The notes below the pieces were generated by a model. The model made no database searches and was not told where the DNA came from. It was given only the letters and a program-made list of their open reading frames with translations. A stretch of DNA of 62,797 nt from an uncultured Phascolarctobacterium sp. (GTDB taxonomy: Bacteria; Bacillota; Negativicutes; Acidaminococcales; Acidaminococcaceae). A program made the translations under genes and the position numbers. The DNA is taken from positions 1 to 62,797 of the forward strand of contig CASFJU010000007.1 of the NCBI GenBank assembly GCA_949295115.1, written 5' to 3'. Positions 52,983-62,681 of this stretch are shown here, one piece after another; positions within the stretch are counted from its first letter, which is position 1; each line of letters starts with the position of its first letter.

Positions 52983-54383
52983 ATGGGCAAAGCCGTGAAC
53001 AAACTGCTTAAAGAAATAAAAAAATATCTTCCGCCCGGGGCGCGCGGCGCGGATTCCGTGGCTTTGACGGACGCAGTGTGGCAGCTGTGTGGGGAGTGCG
53101 GCTATAAAATTGCCGTTATACACGTGGAACACGGTTTGCGCGGTGAAGAAGCACTGCGCGACGCTGCGTTTACGGAAAAGTTCTGTGCGGAACGTGGGCT
53201 TAATTTTGCTTGCCGCCATGTAAAAGCAGGCGATTATGCCAAAGCGGAAGGCTTATCGGTAGAAGACGCGGCTCGCAAGCTGCGTTACCGTGAGCTGTGG
53301 CAGTATGTTGATGAGCTTGGCGCGGACTTTCTTTTAACGGCGCACCACGCCGGTGACCAGGCGGAAACGGTGCTGATGCAGCTTTTGCGCGGCAGCGGAA
53401 CGGCAGGGCTTGGCGGCATGCAGGTGCAGTCGGGCAGGCTTATGCGCCCGCTGTTATTTGTGCAGCGCAGTGAAATTGAAGCCTATTGCCATGAACGGAA
53501 TTTAAGTTTCTGCCATGATTCAACCAATGACGATGTGCGTTACACCCGCAACCGTATCCGTAAGAAGCTGCTGCCGTATTTACAGCAGCAGTTTAACCAG
53601 CAGATGGTAACGGCGCTGGGGCAGACGGCGCAGCTTGCCGCTATAGATAACGATTTTGCCTGTTATCATGCGCAAAAGTTTTACGGGGAATACGTTACAG
53701 CAAACGGCAAATTGCTGGAGTGCGGCGCGGAAAAGCTGCTGGCAGAATTTGAAGCAGTCAGCACGCGCGTTATCCGCCTGATGTGGGAACAAAAGGCAGC
53801 ACCCGGCAGCGAGCTTGGCTTTGAGCATATCAAAGCAGTGCTGCGGCTTTTGCAAAACGGCAGCAGCGGCAAAGCAGTAATGCTGCCCGGCAAAACAGCT
53901 GCGGCTTACAGTTACGGCAAATTGTATATCGGCGCGCGCGCAGATATGGAAAAATTGCTGAATTGCGAAGGCAACAGCGGTGTTTGCGATATTACGGTTA
54001 TGACGGAAAATATTGCTGACGGCGTAACGGTAAATCTGCCGGAAGGCGGGAAGTTGTTTTTGAGCATTGCAGATACGCAGCAGCCGTTAAGCAAAACGCA
54101 GGCCGTTGTGCCGTTGGAGCTGGCAGGTGAAGCAGTTTGCATCCGCACAAGGCGCGACGGCGACAGGTTTTATCCGTATGGAAGTATGGGCAGCAAAAAA
54201 TTAAAAGATTATTTTATTGATAATAAAGTGCCGCGGGCAGAACGCGACGGCAAACTGCTGGTAACGGCAGGAAGCAATGTTTTGTGGATAACCGGCGAAA
54301 GGCAGGCCGGGTGGAAGCATGAACCGGCAGGCAAATGGCTGGTTATGCGGCTGATAAACGGAAAGGATGGGCAAAATGACTGA
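52983..54383 (+). CDS. tilS: tRNA(Ile)-lysidine synthase TilS lacking the PP-loop SGG motif
   Basis: A 466-residue protein otherwise typical of TilS, which modifies C34 of tRNA-Ile(CAU) to lysidine. Conserved downstream blocks are IHVEHGLRG, DAARKLRYRELW, TAHHAGDQAETVLMQLLRGS and the C-terminal RTRRDGDRFYPYGSMG. The N-terminal ATP-binding motif, normally a strand followed by SGGxDS, is reduced to PPGARGADSVAL (residues 17-28): A-D-S remains at 23-25 but the strand and SGG are missing, consistent with an in-frame loss of about eight to nine residues in GC-rich DNA at 53031-53060. As seen, ATP use should fail. Either the sequence is wrong there or the copy is defective. It overlaps hpt by 8 bases. 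Confidence 0.85.
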   Translation: MGKAVNKLLKEIKKYLPPGARGADSVALTDAVWQLCGECGYKIAVIHVEHGLRGEEALRDAAFTEKFCAERGLNFACRHVKAGDYAKAEGLSVEDAARKLRYRELWQYVDELGADFLLTAHHAGDQAETVLMQLLRGSGTAGLGGMQVQSGRLMRPLLFVQRSEIEAYCHERNLSFCHDSTNDDVRYTRNRIRKKLLPYLQQQFNQQMVTALGQTAQLAAIDNDFACYHAQKFYGEYVTANGKLLECGAEKLLAEFEAVSTRVIRLMWEQKAAPGSELGFEHIKAVLRLLQNGSSGKAVMLPGKTAAAYSYGKLYIGARADMEKLLNCEGNSGVCDITVMTENIADGVTVNLPEGGKLFLSIADTQQPLSKTQAVVPLELAGEAVCIRTRRDGDRFYPYGSMGSKKLKDYFIDNKVPRAERDGKLLVTAGSNVLWITGERQAGWKHEPAGKWLVMRLINGKDGQND

Positions 54384-54918
54384 GGATATTGCAAAAGTTT
54401 TACTGACGGAAGAAGAAATTCAGGCACGCGTTAAGGAACTGGGCGCGCAAATCCGCGAGGATTACAAGGATAAGGACAAAATTGTGATGATTGGCCTTTT
54501 GAAGGGCGCAATTTACTTTTTTACCGACCTTTCGCTGGCGATTGGCCTGCCGATGCGCATTGATTTTATGGTTGCTTCTTCCTACGGCAACAGCACGGAA
54601 ACCAGCGGCAGCGTCGATGTGCGCCTGAGCTGCTCGGAAAATATCGAAGGCTGCCATGTGCTTTTAGTTGACGATATCATCGACAGCGGCGTGACCATGG
54701 AAGCGATTACCAGGCTTTTGCAGACCCGCAAACCTGCCTCCATTAAAAAAGTGGCTCTGTGCGATAAGCCGAGCCGCCGCGTGAACAAACTGAATGCCGA
54801 TTACGTCGGCTTTGAAATTCCGGATGAATTTGTTGTCGGCTACGGCCTTGACTATGCCGGTGATTACCGCAATCTGCCGTTTATCGGCGTGCTGAAACCG
54901 GAAGTTTATGAAAAATAA
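54376..54918 (+). CDS. hpt: Hypoxanthine phosphoribosyltransferase
   Basis: A 180-residue purine-salvage enzyme forming IMP or GMP from hypoxanthine or guanine and PRPP. The PRPP-binding signature is VLLVDDIIDSGVTM, the pyrophosphate loop is IGLLKGAIYF and the base-binding segment is VGFEIPDEFVVGYGLDY. ATG 54376 is chosen since AAAGGA is then eight to nine bases upstream; ATG 54367 would overlap that site. The tilS-hpt-ftsH order is conserved across Firmicutes. Confidence 0.95.
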   Translation: MTEDIAKVLLTEEEIQARVKELGAQIREDYKDKDKIVMIGLLKGAIYFFTDLSLAIGLPMRIDFMVASSYGNSTETSGSVDVRLSCSENIEGCHVLLVDDIIDSGVTMEAITRLLQTRKPASIKKVALCDKPSRRVNKLNADYVGFEIPDEFVVGYGLDYAGDYRNLPFIGVLKPEVYEK

Positions 54919-54924
54919 TAAAAG

Positions 54925-54953
54925 TTGTAGAAACAAGGAATTTATATTATAAT
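54925..54953 (+). promoter_or_regulatory. Promoter of ftsH
   Basis: TTGTAG (54925-54930), 17-nt spacer and TATAAT (54948-54953). Confidence 0.75.
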
Positions 54954-54996
54954 ACAAAGATAGCATTAAACTTTTTGTTGTTAGGGAGGGAAATCC

Positions 54997-56958
54997 TTGA
55001 ATAAATTTTTGAAGAACGTTTTTGTGTACCTGATGATAATCATCTGCGCTATCTGGATGATTGATTCGTATTCTGCAAGCACCGTGCCCAAAACGGATAT
55101 TACCTACACCGCGTTTATGAAGCATGTGCAGCAGGACGAAGTTAAGCAGGTAACGATTGTAGAGAATGTTATCAGCGGCAAACTGAAGGACGGCAGCGAT
55201 TTTACTACCGTTGTGCCTAACGACGACAGCCTGATACCGACTTTAAGGGCGCGCGATATTGAAATTAAAGCCGAACTGCCGCCGGAACCACCGTGGTGGA
55301 TGACGGTGGTGAGCGAGCTGTTGCCGATACTTGTTATTGTTGCTGTGTGGTTTTTTATGATGCAGCAGATGCAGGGCGGCGGTGGCGGCCGCGGCGTGAT
55401 GAATTTCGGCAAGAGCCGTGCGCGCCGTTACGACGAGGACAACATTAAAGTAACCTTTAAGGATGTTGCCGGTGCCGACGAAGCCAAGCAGGAACTGAAA
55501 GAAGTTGTAGAATTTTTGAAGCACCCCAAAAAGTATAACGATTTGGGTGCTAAAATACCTAAAGGCGTACTCTTGTACGGGCCTCCGGGCACGGGCAAAA
55601 CGCTGCTTGCTAAAGCCGTTGCCGGCGAAGCGGGCGTACCGTTTTTCAGCATTTCCGGCTCGGATTTTGTGGAAATGTTTGTCGGCGTTGGCGCATCGCG
55701 CGTGCGCGATTTGTTTGAACAGGCCAAAAAGAGCGCGCCGTGCATTGTGTTTATCGACGAAATCGACGCTGTGGGACGTCAGCGCGGCGCAGGGCTTGGC
55801 GGCGGGCATGACGAACGCGAGCAGACCCTGAACCAGCTGCTGGTTGAGATGGACGGTTTTGGTGCCAATGAAGGTATTATTATGATTGCCGCAACCAACC
55901 GACCGGATATTCTTGACCCGGCACTTTTGCGCCCGGGACGTTTTGACCGCCAGATTGTGGTTGACCGCCCGGATATTAAAGGCCGCCAGCAGATTTTGAA
56001 AGTACATGTTAAAGGCAAACCTGTTGCCAGTGATGTTGAACTGGACGTTATTGCAAGGCGCACGCCGGGCTTTACCGGTGCCGATTTGAGCAACCTCGTT
56101 AACGAGGCGGCTTTGATGGCGGCGCGCAAAAATAAAAAGCAGATTAACATGCCGGACATGGAAGAAGCGGCAGAACGTGTTATTATGGGACCGGAACGCC
56201 GCAGCAGGGTTATCAGCGACAAGGAAAAACGCCTGACCGCTTATCACGAAGGCGGGCATACGCTGGTTGGCATGCTGCTGGATAACGCCGACCCCGTGCA
56301 TAAGGTTACTATTATTCCGCGCGGCAGGGCAGGCGGCTATACTTTAAGCCTGCCGAAGGAAGACCGTTACTACGCAACCAGAAGCGAAATGCTGGACGAG
56401 CTGAAAGTATTGCTTGGCGGGCGCGTGGCGGAAGCACTGGTGCTGAAGGAAATCAGTAGCGGCGCCAGCAACGATTTGCAGAGAGCTACATCTCTGGCAC
56501 GCCAGATGATTTGTGAATACGGCATGAGCCAGGAGCTCGGCCCCGTAACCTTCGGGCATCGTCAGGATCAGGTATTCCTTGGCCGCGACATTGCCCGCGA
56601 TAAAAATTACAGTGAAGAAATTGCAGCTAAAATCGACAAGGAAATCCGCAAATTCCTTGACGAGGCTTACCAGAAAACGGAAGAACTGCTGCAAAATAAT
56701 ATGGACAAGCTGCATTTAATCGCGCAGGCGCTGATTGAAAAAGAAACGCTGGAAGGCAGCGAGATTGAGCAGCTGATGAAATACGGGCGCATTCTGGATA
56801 AGAACGAGCAGCCGCCTGACGATAACAGCGGCACACCCGCAGAAATCCCGCCGGATGTAATTACCGTACCGGCAGAAGAACCGCAGCCGCAGCAGGCGCC
56901 TCAGTATCAGGAAGTGCCGGGCGTTGTGGGTACGGAAGAAAAACACGCGCTTAACTAA
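54997..56958 (+). CDS. ftsH: ATP-dependent zinc metalloprotease FtsH
   Basis: A 653-residue membrane protease. Two transmembrane helices (about 5-24 and 106-124) flank an extracytoplasmic domain; the AAA domain has Walker A GPPGTGKT, Walker B VFIDEIDA and the second region of homology [17 protein letters not shown]; the zinc site is HEGGH, a variant of the usual HEAGH. The Pro/Glu-rich C-terminal tail is variable. TTG start at 54997 after AGGGAGGG; no ATG fits. It degrades misfolded membrane proteins and short-lived regulators. Confidence 0.96.
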   Translation: MNKFLKNVFVYLMIIICAIWMIDSYSASTVPKTDITYTAFMKHVQQDEVKQVTIVENVISGKLKDGSDFTTVVPNDDSLIPTLRARDIEIKAELPPEPPWWMTVVSELLPILVIVAVWFFMMQQMQGGGGGRGVMNFGKSRARRYDEDNIKVTFKDVAGADEAKQELKEVVEFLKHPKKYNDLGAKIPKGVLLYGPPGTGKTLLAKAVAGEAGVPFFSISGSDFVEMFVGVGASRVRDLFEQAKKSAPCIVFIDEIDAVGRQRGAGLGGGHDEREQTLNQLLVEMDGFGANEGIIMIAATNRPDILDPALLRPGRFDRQIVVDRPDIKGRQQILKVHVKGKPVASDVELDVIARRTPGFTGADLSNLVNEAALMAARKNKKQINMPDMEEAAERVIMGPERRSRVISDKEKRLTAYHEGGHTLVGMLLDNADPVHKVTIIPRGRAGGYTLSLPKEDRYYATRSEMLDELKVLLGGRVAEALVLKEISSGASNDLQRATSLARQMICEYGMSQELGPVTFGHRQDQVFLGRDIARDKNYSEEIAAKIDKEIRKFLDEAYQKTEELLQNNMDKLHLIAQALIEKETLEGSEIEQLMKYGRILDKNEQPPDDNSGTPAEIPPDVITVPAEEPQPQQAPQYQEVPGVVGTEEKHALN

Positions 56959-56962
56959 AATT

Positions 56963-56992
56963 AAAACACCGGTTTTAACGCCGGTGTTTTTT
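56963..56992 (+). terminator. Terminator of ftsH
   Basis: AAAACACCGG (56963-56972) pairs with CCGGTGTTTT (56981-56990), followed by TT. Confidence 0.85.
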
Positions 56993-56997
56993 ATTGC

Positions 56998-57028
56998 TTG
57001 ACTTTAGGTTAACGTAATGATAACCTAA
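56998..57028 (+). promoter_or_regulatory. birA upstream region with operator-like dyad
   Basis: A -35-like TTGACT (56998-57003) is followed directly by a perfect dyad TTAGGTTA (57004-57011), N9, TAACCTAA (57021-57028). The arms occupy the expected spacer and -10 positions, so a bound protein would block transcription. The half-sites resemble the GGTTAAC core of BirA boxes, but order and spacing differ from the canonical operator. Confidence 0.5.
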
Positions 57029-57052
57029 GGGATAACGAGGAGTGTGATTGTA

Positions 57053-58048
57053 ATGCGCGGACGCATTTTGGAAATTTTACGGGCAGGCGGGCAGGAGCCG
57101 ACGTCGGGCGAGGAGCTTTCGCGTCAGCTTTCCGTGTCGCGCACCGCTGTATGGAAACATATTCAGGCTTTAAAGGCCGAAGGTTATGATATTGAATCCG
57201 TGCCTAAAAAGGGCTATGTTTTAAAGGCTGCGCCGGACAGATTGAAACCGGCGGAAATTATTACACATTTAAAAACCAACTGGCTGGGCCACAGCATTCA
57301 TTATGTGGAGAGCGTCGATTCAACCAATAATTTGGCCAAGCGTCTGGCGGAAGCAGGTTGCGAAAACGGTCTTGTTGTTGTCAGCGAGGAGCAGGTTGGC
57401 GGCAAGGGACGCCTGTCGCGCGGCTGGTTTTCTCCGTTTGCGTGTGGCAACTGGTTTTCGGTTGTGCTTAAGCCGCCGTTTCTGCCGCAGGAGGCTTCCA
57501 AATGCACGCTGCTGGCAGCAGTGGCAGTTGTTAAAGCCGTTAACAAATACAAGGGCGTTAACGCAGCTATCAAATGGCCGAACGATATTTTGCTGAACGG
57601 CAAAAAACTGGTTGGCATTTTAACGGAAATGAGTGCCGAGTTCGGCAAAATCAATTACATCGTTATCGGCATCGGCATGAATGTGGACGTGCCGCGCAGC
57701 ATTGTGCCGGACGATATTCAGGACTGCTCCATCTCCGTCGCCGATGCGGCGGAAGAACCGGTATCGCGCGTGCAGATTCTGGCAGATGTACTGTACAATT
57801 TAGAAGAACTGTACGAAGCCGTACTGCGTGAAGGTTTTGCGCCGGTGCTGGCAGAGTGGCGCAAGTATTCCTGCACTCTGGGGCAGCAGGTTAAGGTCAT
57901 CGCGCCGGACGAAACCTATTGCGGCCTTGCCGTGGACATCGACGAGGACGGCCTTTTGATTGTGAAAAAAGAGGACGGCACGACGGACAAGGTTATCGCC
58001 GGTGACGTTTCTATCCGCCCTGCGGCGGGAACGGGCAAATACGCTTAA
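57053..58048 (+). CDS. birA: Bifunctional biotin ligase/repressor BirA
   Basis: A 331-residue protein. Residues 1-60 form a winged HTH (RILEILRAGGQEPTSGEELS, SRTAVWKHIQALKAEGYDI), so it is the bifunctional kind that represses biotin genes. The central ligase domain carries the biotinyl-AMP loop VVVSEEQVGGKGRLSRGW and KWPNDILLNGKKLVGIL; a C-terminal SH3-like domain follows. ATG 57053 is preferred over GTG 57044, which sits too close to the GAGGAG site. No biotin synthesis genes are nearby. Confidence 0.93.
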   Translation: MRGRILEILRAGGQEPTSGEELSRQLSVSRTAVWKHIQALKAEGYDIESVPKKGYVLKAAPDRLKPAEIITHLKTNWLGHSIHYVESVDSTNNLAKRLAEAGCENGLVVVSEEQVGGKGRLSRGWFSPFACGNWFSVVLKPPFLPQEASKCTLLAAVAVVKAVNKYKGVNAAIKWPNDILLNGKKLVGILTEMSAEFGKINYIVIGIGMNVDVPRSIVPDDIQDCSISVADAAEEPVSRVQILADVLYNLEELYEAVLREGFAPVLAEWRKYSCTLGQQVKVIAPDETYCGLAVDIDEDGLLIVKKEDGTTDKVIAGDVSIRPAAGTGKYA

Positions 58049-58055
58049 ATTTTGC

Positions 58056-58084
58056 TGTACAGACCTGTTTTTTTCTGATATAAT
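58056..58084 (+). promoter_or_regulatory. Promoter of coaX
   Basis: TGTACA (58056-58061), 17-nt spacer and TATAAT (58079-58084) with a TGA extended -10. Confidence 0.6.
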
Positions 58085-58131
58085 AGGCGAGGTTCTTTAG
58101 AAAGTAATTTTACTCCGCAGGAGGATAAGCT

Positions 58132-58908
58132 ATGTTATTAGTTATTGATGTGGGCAACACTAATATTGTAGCCGGCGTTTTTGACGGCAAAAAGATTGCG
58201 TCGCACTGGCGCTTTTCTACCGACCGTTCCAAAACGGCTGACGAATACGGCATTTTGCTGAGAAGCATGTTTAACTATACCAAGATGCCGATGGATGAAG
58301 TGAAGGATATCATCATCTCGAGCGTTGTGCCGCCGCTGATTGTGCCTTTGTGCCACATGTGCGAGCGCTATTTTGAACTTGTGCCGATGGTGGTAGGCCC
58401 CGGCATTAAAACCGGAATTTCGCTGCGTTACGATAACCCGCGCGAAGTTGGGGCGGACCGTATTGTTAATGCTGTTGCCGCTTTTGAAAAATATGCAGCC
58501 AAAGGCAAACCGATGATTATCGTCGATTTCGGCACGGCAACCACTTTCTGTGCGCTTTTGCCTACCGGCGAATATCTGGGCGGCGCTATTGCTCCGGGCA
58601 TTGGCATTTCCGCGGAGGCTTTGTTCCAGCGTACTGCTAAATTGCCGCGCGTTGAGCTGATTAAACCGGCGACGGTTATCTGCAAAAACACGGTTAACGC
58701 CATTCAGGCAGGTATTCTGGTTGGTTACGTCGGCCAGATGAACGAAATCGTCTGCAAGATGAAGGAAGAACTTGGCGGCGAGGCAATCGTTATTGCAACC
58801 GGCGGTTTTGCAACTACAATGGCGGCAGAATCCGACGTCATCGACTACGTTGAACCGTTCCTTACTCTGGAAGGCCTGCGTATTCTGCACGAGAAAAACG
58901 AAAAATAA
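58132..58908 (+). CDS. coaX: Type III pantothenate kinase
   Basis: A 258-residue ASKHA-fold kinase for the first step of coenzyme A synthesis. The phosphate-binding start [19 protein letters not shown], the catalytic aspartate block [16 protein letters not shown] [12 protein letters not shown] and the dimer segment [17 protein letters not shown] are diagnostic. It phosphorylates pantothenate with poor ATP affinity and is not inhibited by CoA. AGGAGG precedes the ATG. The pairing with birA upstream is common in Firmicutes. Confidence 0.96.
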   Translation: MLLVIDVGNTNIVAGVFDGKKIASHWRFSTDRSKTADEYGILLRSMFNYTKMPMDEVKDIIISSVVPPLIVPLCHMCERYFELVPMVVGPGIKTGISLRYDNPREVGADRIVNAVAAFEKYAAKGKPMIIVDFGTATTFCALLPTGEYLGGAIAPGIGISAEALFQRTAKLPRVELIKPATVICKNTVNAIQAGILVGYVGQMNEIVCKMKEELGGEAIVIATGGFATTMAAESDVIDYVEPFLTLEGLRILHEKNEK

Positions 58909-58919
58909 AATTAACGCAA

Positions 58920-58950
58920 AAGGCCTGCTTAACGGCAGGCCTTGTTTTAT
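58920..58950 (+). terminator. Terminator of coaX
   Basis: AAGGCCTGC (58920-58928) pairs with GCAGGCCTT (58935-58943), followed by GTTTT. dusB begins 11 bases later, so read-through may supply it. Confidence 0.75.
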
Positions 58951-58960
58951 GAGGTGAAAA

Positions 58961-59980
58961 ATGCAAATTGGCAATATCAGGCTGGGCGCGCCGGTGGCGT
59001 TAGCGCCGATGGCCGGGATTACCGATATGCCGTTTCGGGTAATTTGTAAGGAGCTTGGCTGCGGGCTGGTAGTTTCGGAAATGGTCAGCGCCAAGGGCCT
59101 GCTGTATAAAAACGTAAAAACCTTTGATATGCTGCGTATTGCGCCGGAGGAACGGCCTGCCGCGATTCAGCTGTTCGGCAGCGTTCCGCAGGAACTGGCG
59201 CGGGCAGCGAAAATTGTGGAAACGGACGGTGCGGACATTGTTGATTTTAACATGGGCTGCCCGGTGCCGAAAATCGTTAACAACGGCGAAGGCTCTGCGC
59301 TGATGAAAAATCCGCAGCTGGCGTATGAAATTTTAGCGCGCATGGCGGACGCCGTGAAAATACCGGTAACGGTTAAAATACGTGCAGGGTGGGACGCAGA
59401 CCACATTAACGCGCCGGAAATAGCGCAGCTTGCGGAAAAAGCAGGCGTTGCCGCTATCGCCGTGCACGGCAGGACGCGCGAGCAGTTTTACAACGGCAAG
59501 GCGGACTGGGGCGTTATCAAAGCTGTAAAAGACGCAGTAAAAATACCGGTTTTCGGCAACGGCGATATTTTATCGGCGGAGGACGGACTGCGCATGTTTA
59601 AGGAAACAGGCTGCGACGGGCTGATGATTGGGCGCGGCGCGGACGGCAATCCTTGGATTTTTAAGGAAATTATCAGTGCCCTGAACGGCGACGCGCAAAG
59701 GTTTGAACCAAGCCTTGACGAGCGCATGGATATGATTGTGCGCCACTTAAAAATGTTAATCGCCTTTAAAGGCGAAGTAATTGCCGTTAAGGAAATGCGC
59801 CGCCACGCAGGGGCATATTTAAAAGGCATGCCGATGGCGGCAGAATACCGCAGGCGCATTAACGCTTTAAACGCTTTTGACGAGTTCAAGATGCTGGCAG
59901 AAGAATACCGCGCAGAAGCTGGCAGATTCCTTGCGGCGAAAAAACAATTTTTGGAAGCAAACGCTGAAATTTGCAAGTAA
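58961..59980 (+). CDS. dusB: tRNA-dihydrouridine synthase DusB
   Basis: A 339-residue FMN enzyme reducing uridines in the tRNA D loop. The TIM-barrel start is LAPMAGITDMPFRVICKELG; the active-site cysteine is in DFNMGCPVPKIV; further blocks are VAIHGRTREQ-like AVHGRTREQFYNGKADW and FGNGDILS. A helical C-terminal RNA-binding domain completes it. The ribosome site is GAGGTG. In Bacillus the homologue yacF also precedes lysS. Confidence 0.95.
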   Translation: MQIGNIRLGAPVALAPMAGITDMPFRVICKELGCGLVVSEMVSAKGLLYKNVKTFDMLRIAPEERPAAIQLFGSVPQELARAAKIVETDGADIVDFNMGCPVPKIVNNGEGSALMKNPQLAYEILARMADAVKIPVTVKIRAGWDADHINAPEIAQLAEKAGVAAIAVHGRTREQFYNGKADWGVIKAVKDAVKIPVFGNGDILSAEDGLRMFKETGCDGLMIGRGADGNPWIFKEIISALNGDAQRFEPSLDERMDMIVRHLKMLIAFKGEVIAVKEMRRHAGAYLKGMPMAAEYRRRINALNAFDEFKMLAEEYRAEAGRFLAAKKQFLEANAEICK

Positions 59981-59981
59981 G

Positions 59982-60118
59982 TTGACAAAAAGGCTTGAAA
60001 AAATTATAATTTATTCTATAAAACTATAAGTTTGTTCCGTCAACGCAGTGTCAGGCATCTGCTTGGCACTGTTTAGTATTGCTTGTTGGCGGGGCTTATT
60101 AAAAGGAGCATTGTTTTT
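59982..60118 (+). promoter_or_regulatory. Consensus promoter and structured leader of greA
   Basis: TTGACA (59982-59987), exactly 17 nt and TATAAT (60005-60010) are a perfect sigma-A promoter. The leader of about 100 nt contains a hairpin CAGTGTCA (60046-60053)/TGGCACTG (60064-60071, one mismatch). No T run follows, so it is not an ordinary terminator. Confidence 0.8.
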
Positions 60119-60592
60119 ATGGCAAGTAAAGAAACAATTTTAACGGCCGAAGGCTTGAAAAAACTGGAGGATGAACTTGAAAATCTCCGTTCCGTAAGAC
60201 GCCACGAAGTTGCTGAGCGTATCAAAGTAGCTATCGGCTATGGCGATATAAGCGAGAACTCCGAATACGACGACGCTAAAAACGAGCAGGCTTTCATCGA
60301 AGGCCGTATTTTAGAGCTGGAACAGATGATCAGCACTGCTACCGTTATCGACAGTGCCGGCAATAAAAAAGGAGTTGTACAGCTTGGTTCTACCGTTGTT
60401 GTAAAAGATATGGAATTCGGCGACGAAGAAACCTATACTATCGTTGGCACTACCGAAGCCGACCCGTCCAAAAACCGTATTTCCAATGAATCGCCAGTAG
60501 GCGCGGCAATTTTGGGACAGAAAGTAAATTCCGTTGTGCAGGTTCATACCCCTGCCGGCGAGCTTTCTTATAAAATTTTAAAAGTTAAATGA
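60119..60592 (+). CDS. greA: Transcription elongation factor GreA
   Basis: A 157-residue factor that enters the RNA polymerase secondary channel and stimulates transcript cleavage in backtracked complexes. The N-terminal coiled coil carries the acidic tip in GDISENSEYDDAKNEQAFIE; the C-terminal FKBP-like domain ends SYKILKVK. ATG 60119 with AAAAGGAG is chosen over an upstream in-frame start. Strong own promoter; lysS follows after 24 bases. Confidence 0.96.
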   Translation: MASKETILTAEGLKKLEDELENLRSVRRHEVAERIKVAIGYGDISENSEYDDAKNEQAFIEGRILELEQMISTATVIDSAGNKKGVVQLGSTVVVKDMEFGDEETYTIVGTTEADPSKNRISNESPVGAAILGQKVNSVVQVHTPAGELSYKILKVK

Positions 60593-60616
60593 TTTGTGGG
60601 GGAGCGATACAAAAGC

Positions 60617-62560
60617 ATGTCAGAAGAAGTAAAGAATACCGCTGCGCCCGAAGAAGAAGCGCTTAGCGAAAAAGAAGTTAACGAACAGATGCAGGTGCGC
60701 ATTAATAAAATGCACCAGATTGAAGAACATGGCTGGAAGCCTTTCGGCCATAAGTTTGAAGTCAGCAATTATTCCGGTGATATCAACCTGAATTTTGAAG
60801 AACTTTCCGCAAACGAAACCGTTGTACGCGTAGCAGGCCGTATTATGGCTATCCGCGGCCACGGCAAAACCTGCTTTATGGATATGCAGGATAAAGACGG
60901 ACGCATTCAGATTTATGTGCGCAAAGATGCAATCGGCGAAGAAAACTACGCTTTGATTAAACTGCTTGATATCGGCGATATTGTCGGCGTTAGCGGTACC
61001 GTTTTCCGCACGCATATGGGCGAACTGTCCGTTAAGGCTGCCGCTATTGAAATTCTGTCCAAATCCCTGCGCCCGCTGCCGGAAAAATGGCACGGCTTAA
61101 AGGATGTCGACATCCGTTACCGCCAGAGATATGTTGACCTTATCGTTAACCCCGAAGTACGCCGTACTTTTGTGCTGCGCAGCAAAATTATCAAAACCAT
61201 GAGGGATATTCTTGATGATAACGGCTATCTGGAAGTTGAAACGCCGATTATGAACACCATCCCCGGCGGTGCTGCCGCACGTCCGTTTATCACTTACCAC
61301 AATGCGCTTGATATGCAGCTTTATTTGCGTATTGCAACCGAACTGCATTTAAAACGCCTTGTTGTAGGCGGTTTTGACCGTGTTTATGAACTGGGCCGCG
61401 TTTTCCGCAACGAAGGCATCGACATTAAACACAACCCGGAATTTACCAGTGTCGAAATTTACCAGGCTTATGGTGATTACAACGACATGATGGATTTAAC
61501 CGAAAAAATTGTATCCGAAATTGCACAAAAAGTTTTGGGCACAATGAAAATTACCTACGAAGGACAGGAAATTGACCTGACTCCGCCCTGGCCGCGCATG
61601 AGCATGATTGAAGCTGTTGAAAAATACACCGGCCAGAACTTTGAAGGCGTTACCGACGTGGAAACCGCACGCAAAATGGCGGATGCCATCAATGTTCCGT
61701 ATGAGCCTTCTTTCGGCGTAGGCAAAATTATCAACGCCTGCTTTGAAGAATACGTTGAAGCAAAACTCATTCAGCCGACATTCATTACCGGCCATCCGAA
61801 AGAAATTTCCCCGCTGGCTAAGAGCAATCCGGATAACCCGGAAATTACCGACCGTTTTGAAGGCTTTATTTACGGCCGTGAAATCTGCAACGGCTTTACC
61901 GAGCTTAACGACCCGATTGACCAGCGCGAACGCTTCCTGAAACAGGTAGAAGAACGCAATGCGGGCGATGAAGAAGCAAACATGATGGACGAGAACTTCC
62001 TTGATGCATTGGAACACGGCCTGCCGCCGACGGGTGGTTTGGGCATCGGCGTAGACCGTCTGGTTATGCTCCTTACCGACAGCAGCAGCATTCGTGATGT
62101 ATTGCTGTTCCCGACGATGAAGAACATCGGCGGCGAAAAAACGGCAAATAAAGCTGAAACTGCAAACGTTGAACTGCCTAAACTTGACCTGTCCAAAGTG
62201 AAGGTTGACCCGTTGTTTGAGGATTTTGTTGATTTCGATACTTTCTGCAAGTCCGACTTCCGTGTGGTGAAGGTTGTAGCCTGCGAAGCTGTTGAGAAAA
62301 GCAAAAAGCTGCTTAAATTTACTCTGAACGACGGCAGCGGCAAACCTCGTACTATTTTAAGCGGCATCCGTGAATTTTATGACCCGGAAGAACTGGTTGG
62401 CAAAACCTGCGTAGCTATTACCAACCTTCCTCCGAGAAAGATGATGGGCATTGATTCCGAAGGCATGCTGATTAGTGCAGTATACGAATATGACGGCAAA
62501 GAAGGCCTGAACCTGCTGATGCTGGATAACAACATTCCGGCAGGTGCCAAACTGCGCTGA
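60617..62560 (+). CDS. lysS: Lysyl-tRNA synthetase (class II) with C-terminal tRNA-binding domain
   Basis: A 647-residue protein. Residues 1-505 are a standard class II LysRS: OB anticodon domain ([20 protein letters not shown]), motif 2 in [19 protein letters not shown], motif 3 in [18 protein letters not shown]. About 140 extra residues follow; the last ~105 ([54 protein letters not shown]) are the EMAPII/Trbp111-type tRNA-binding OB domain usually found at the end of MetRS. This should raise affinity for tRNA. The Shine-Dalgarno GGGGGAG lies about 12 bases upstream. A strong terminator and rRNA-type promoters follow. Confidence 0.95.
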   Translation: MSEEVKNTAAPEEEALSEKEVNEQMQVRINKMHQIEEHGWKPFGHKFEVSNYSGDINLNFEELSANETVVRVAGRIMAIRGHGKTCFMDMQDKDGRIQIYVRKDAIGEENYALIKLLDIGDIVGVSGTVFRTHMGELSVKAAAIEILSKSLRPLPEKWHGLKDVDIRYRQRYVDLIVNPEVRRTFVLRSKIIKTMRDILDDNGYLEVETPIMNTIPGGAAARPFITYHNALDMQLYLRIATELHLKRLVVGGFDRVYELGRVFRNEGIDIKHNPEFTSVEIYQAYGDYNDMMDLTEKIVSEIAQKVLGTMKITYEGQEIDLTPPWPRMSMIEAVEKYTGQNFEGVTDVETARKMADAINVPYEPSFGVGKIINACFEEYVEAKLIQPTFITGHPKEISPLAKSNPDNPEITDRFEGFIYGREICNGFTELNDPIDQRERFLKQVEERNAGDEEANMMDENFLDALEHGLPPTGGLGIGVDRLVMLLTDSSSIRDVLLFPTMKNIGGEKTANKAETANVELPKLDLSKVKVDPLFEDFVDFDTFCKSDFRVVKVVACEAVEKSKKLLKFTLNDGSGKPRTILSGIREFYDPEELVGKTCVAITNLPPRKMMGIDSEGMLISAVYEYDGKEGLNLLMLDNNIPAGAKLR

Positions 62561-62580
62561 TATTGAACTGAATACGATAT

Positions 62581-62609
62581 AAAAGAGAGTGCTGCGGCAC
62601 TCTCTTTTT
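62581..62609 (+). terminator. Terminator of lysS
   Basis: AAAAGAGAGTGC (62581-62592) pairs with GCACTCTCTTTT (62597-62608), followed by T. Confidence 0.9.
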
Positions 62610-62681
62610 GCATGTTTAATGCTTTATGATGCTGCATAAGGAGTAAAATTAAAATATTTTCAGTTTTTTACAAAAAAGTGG

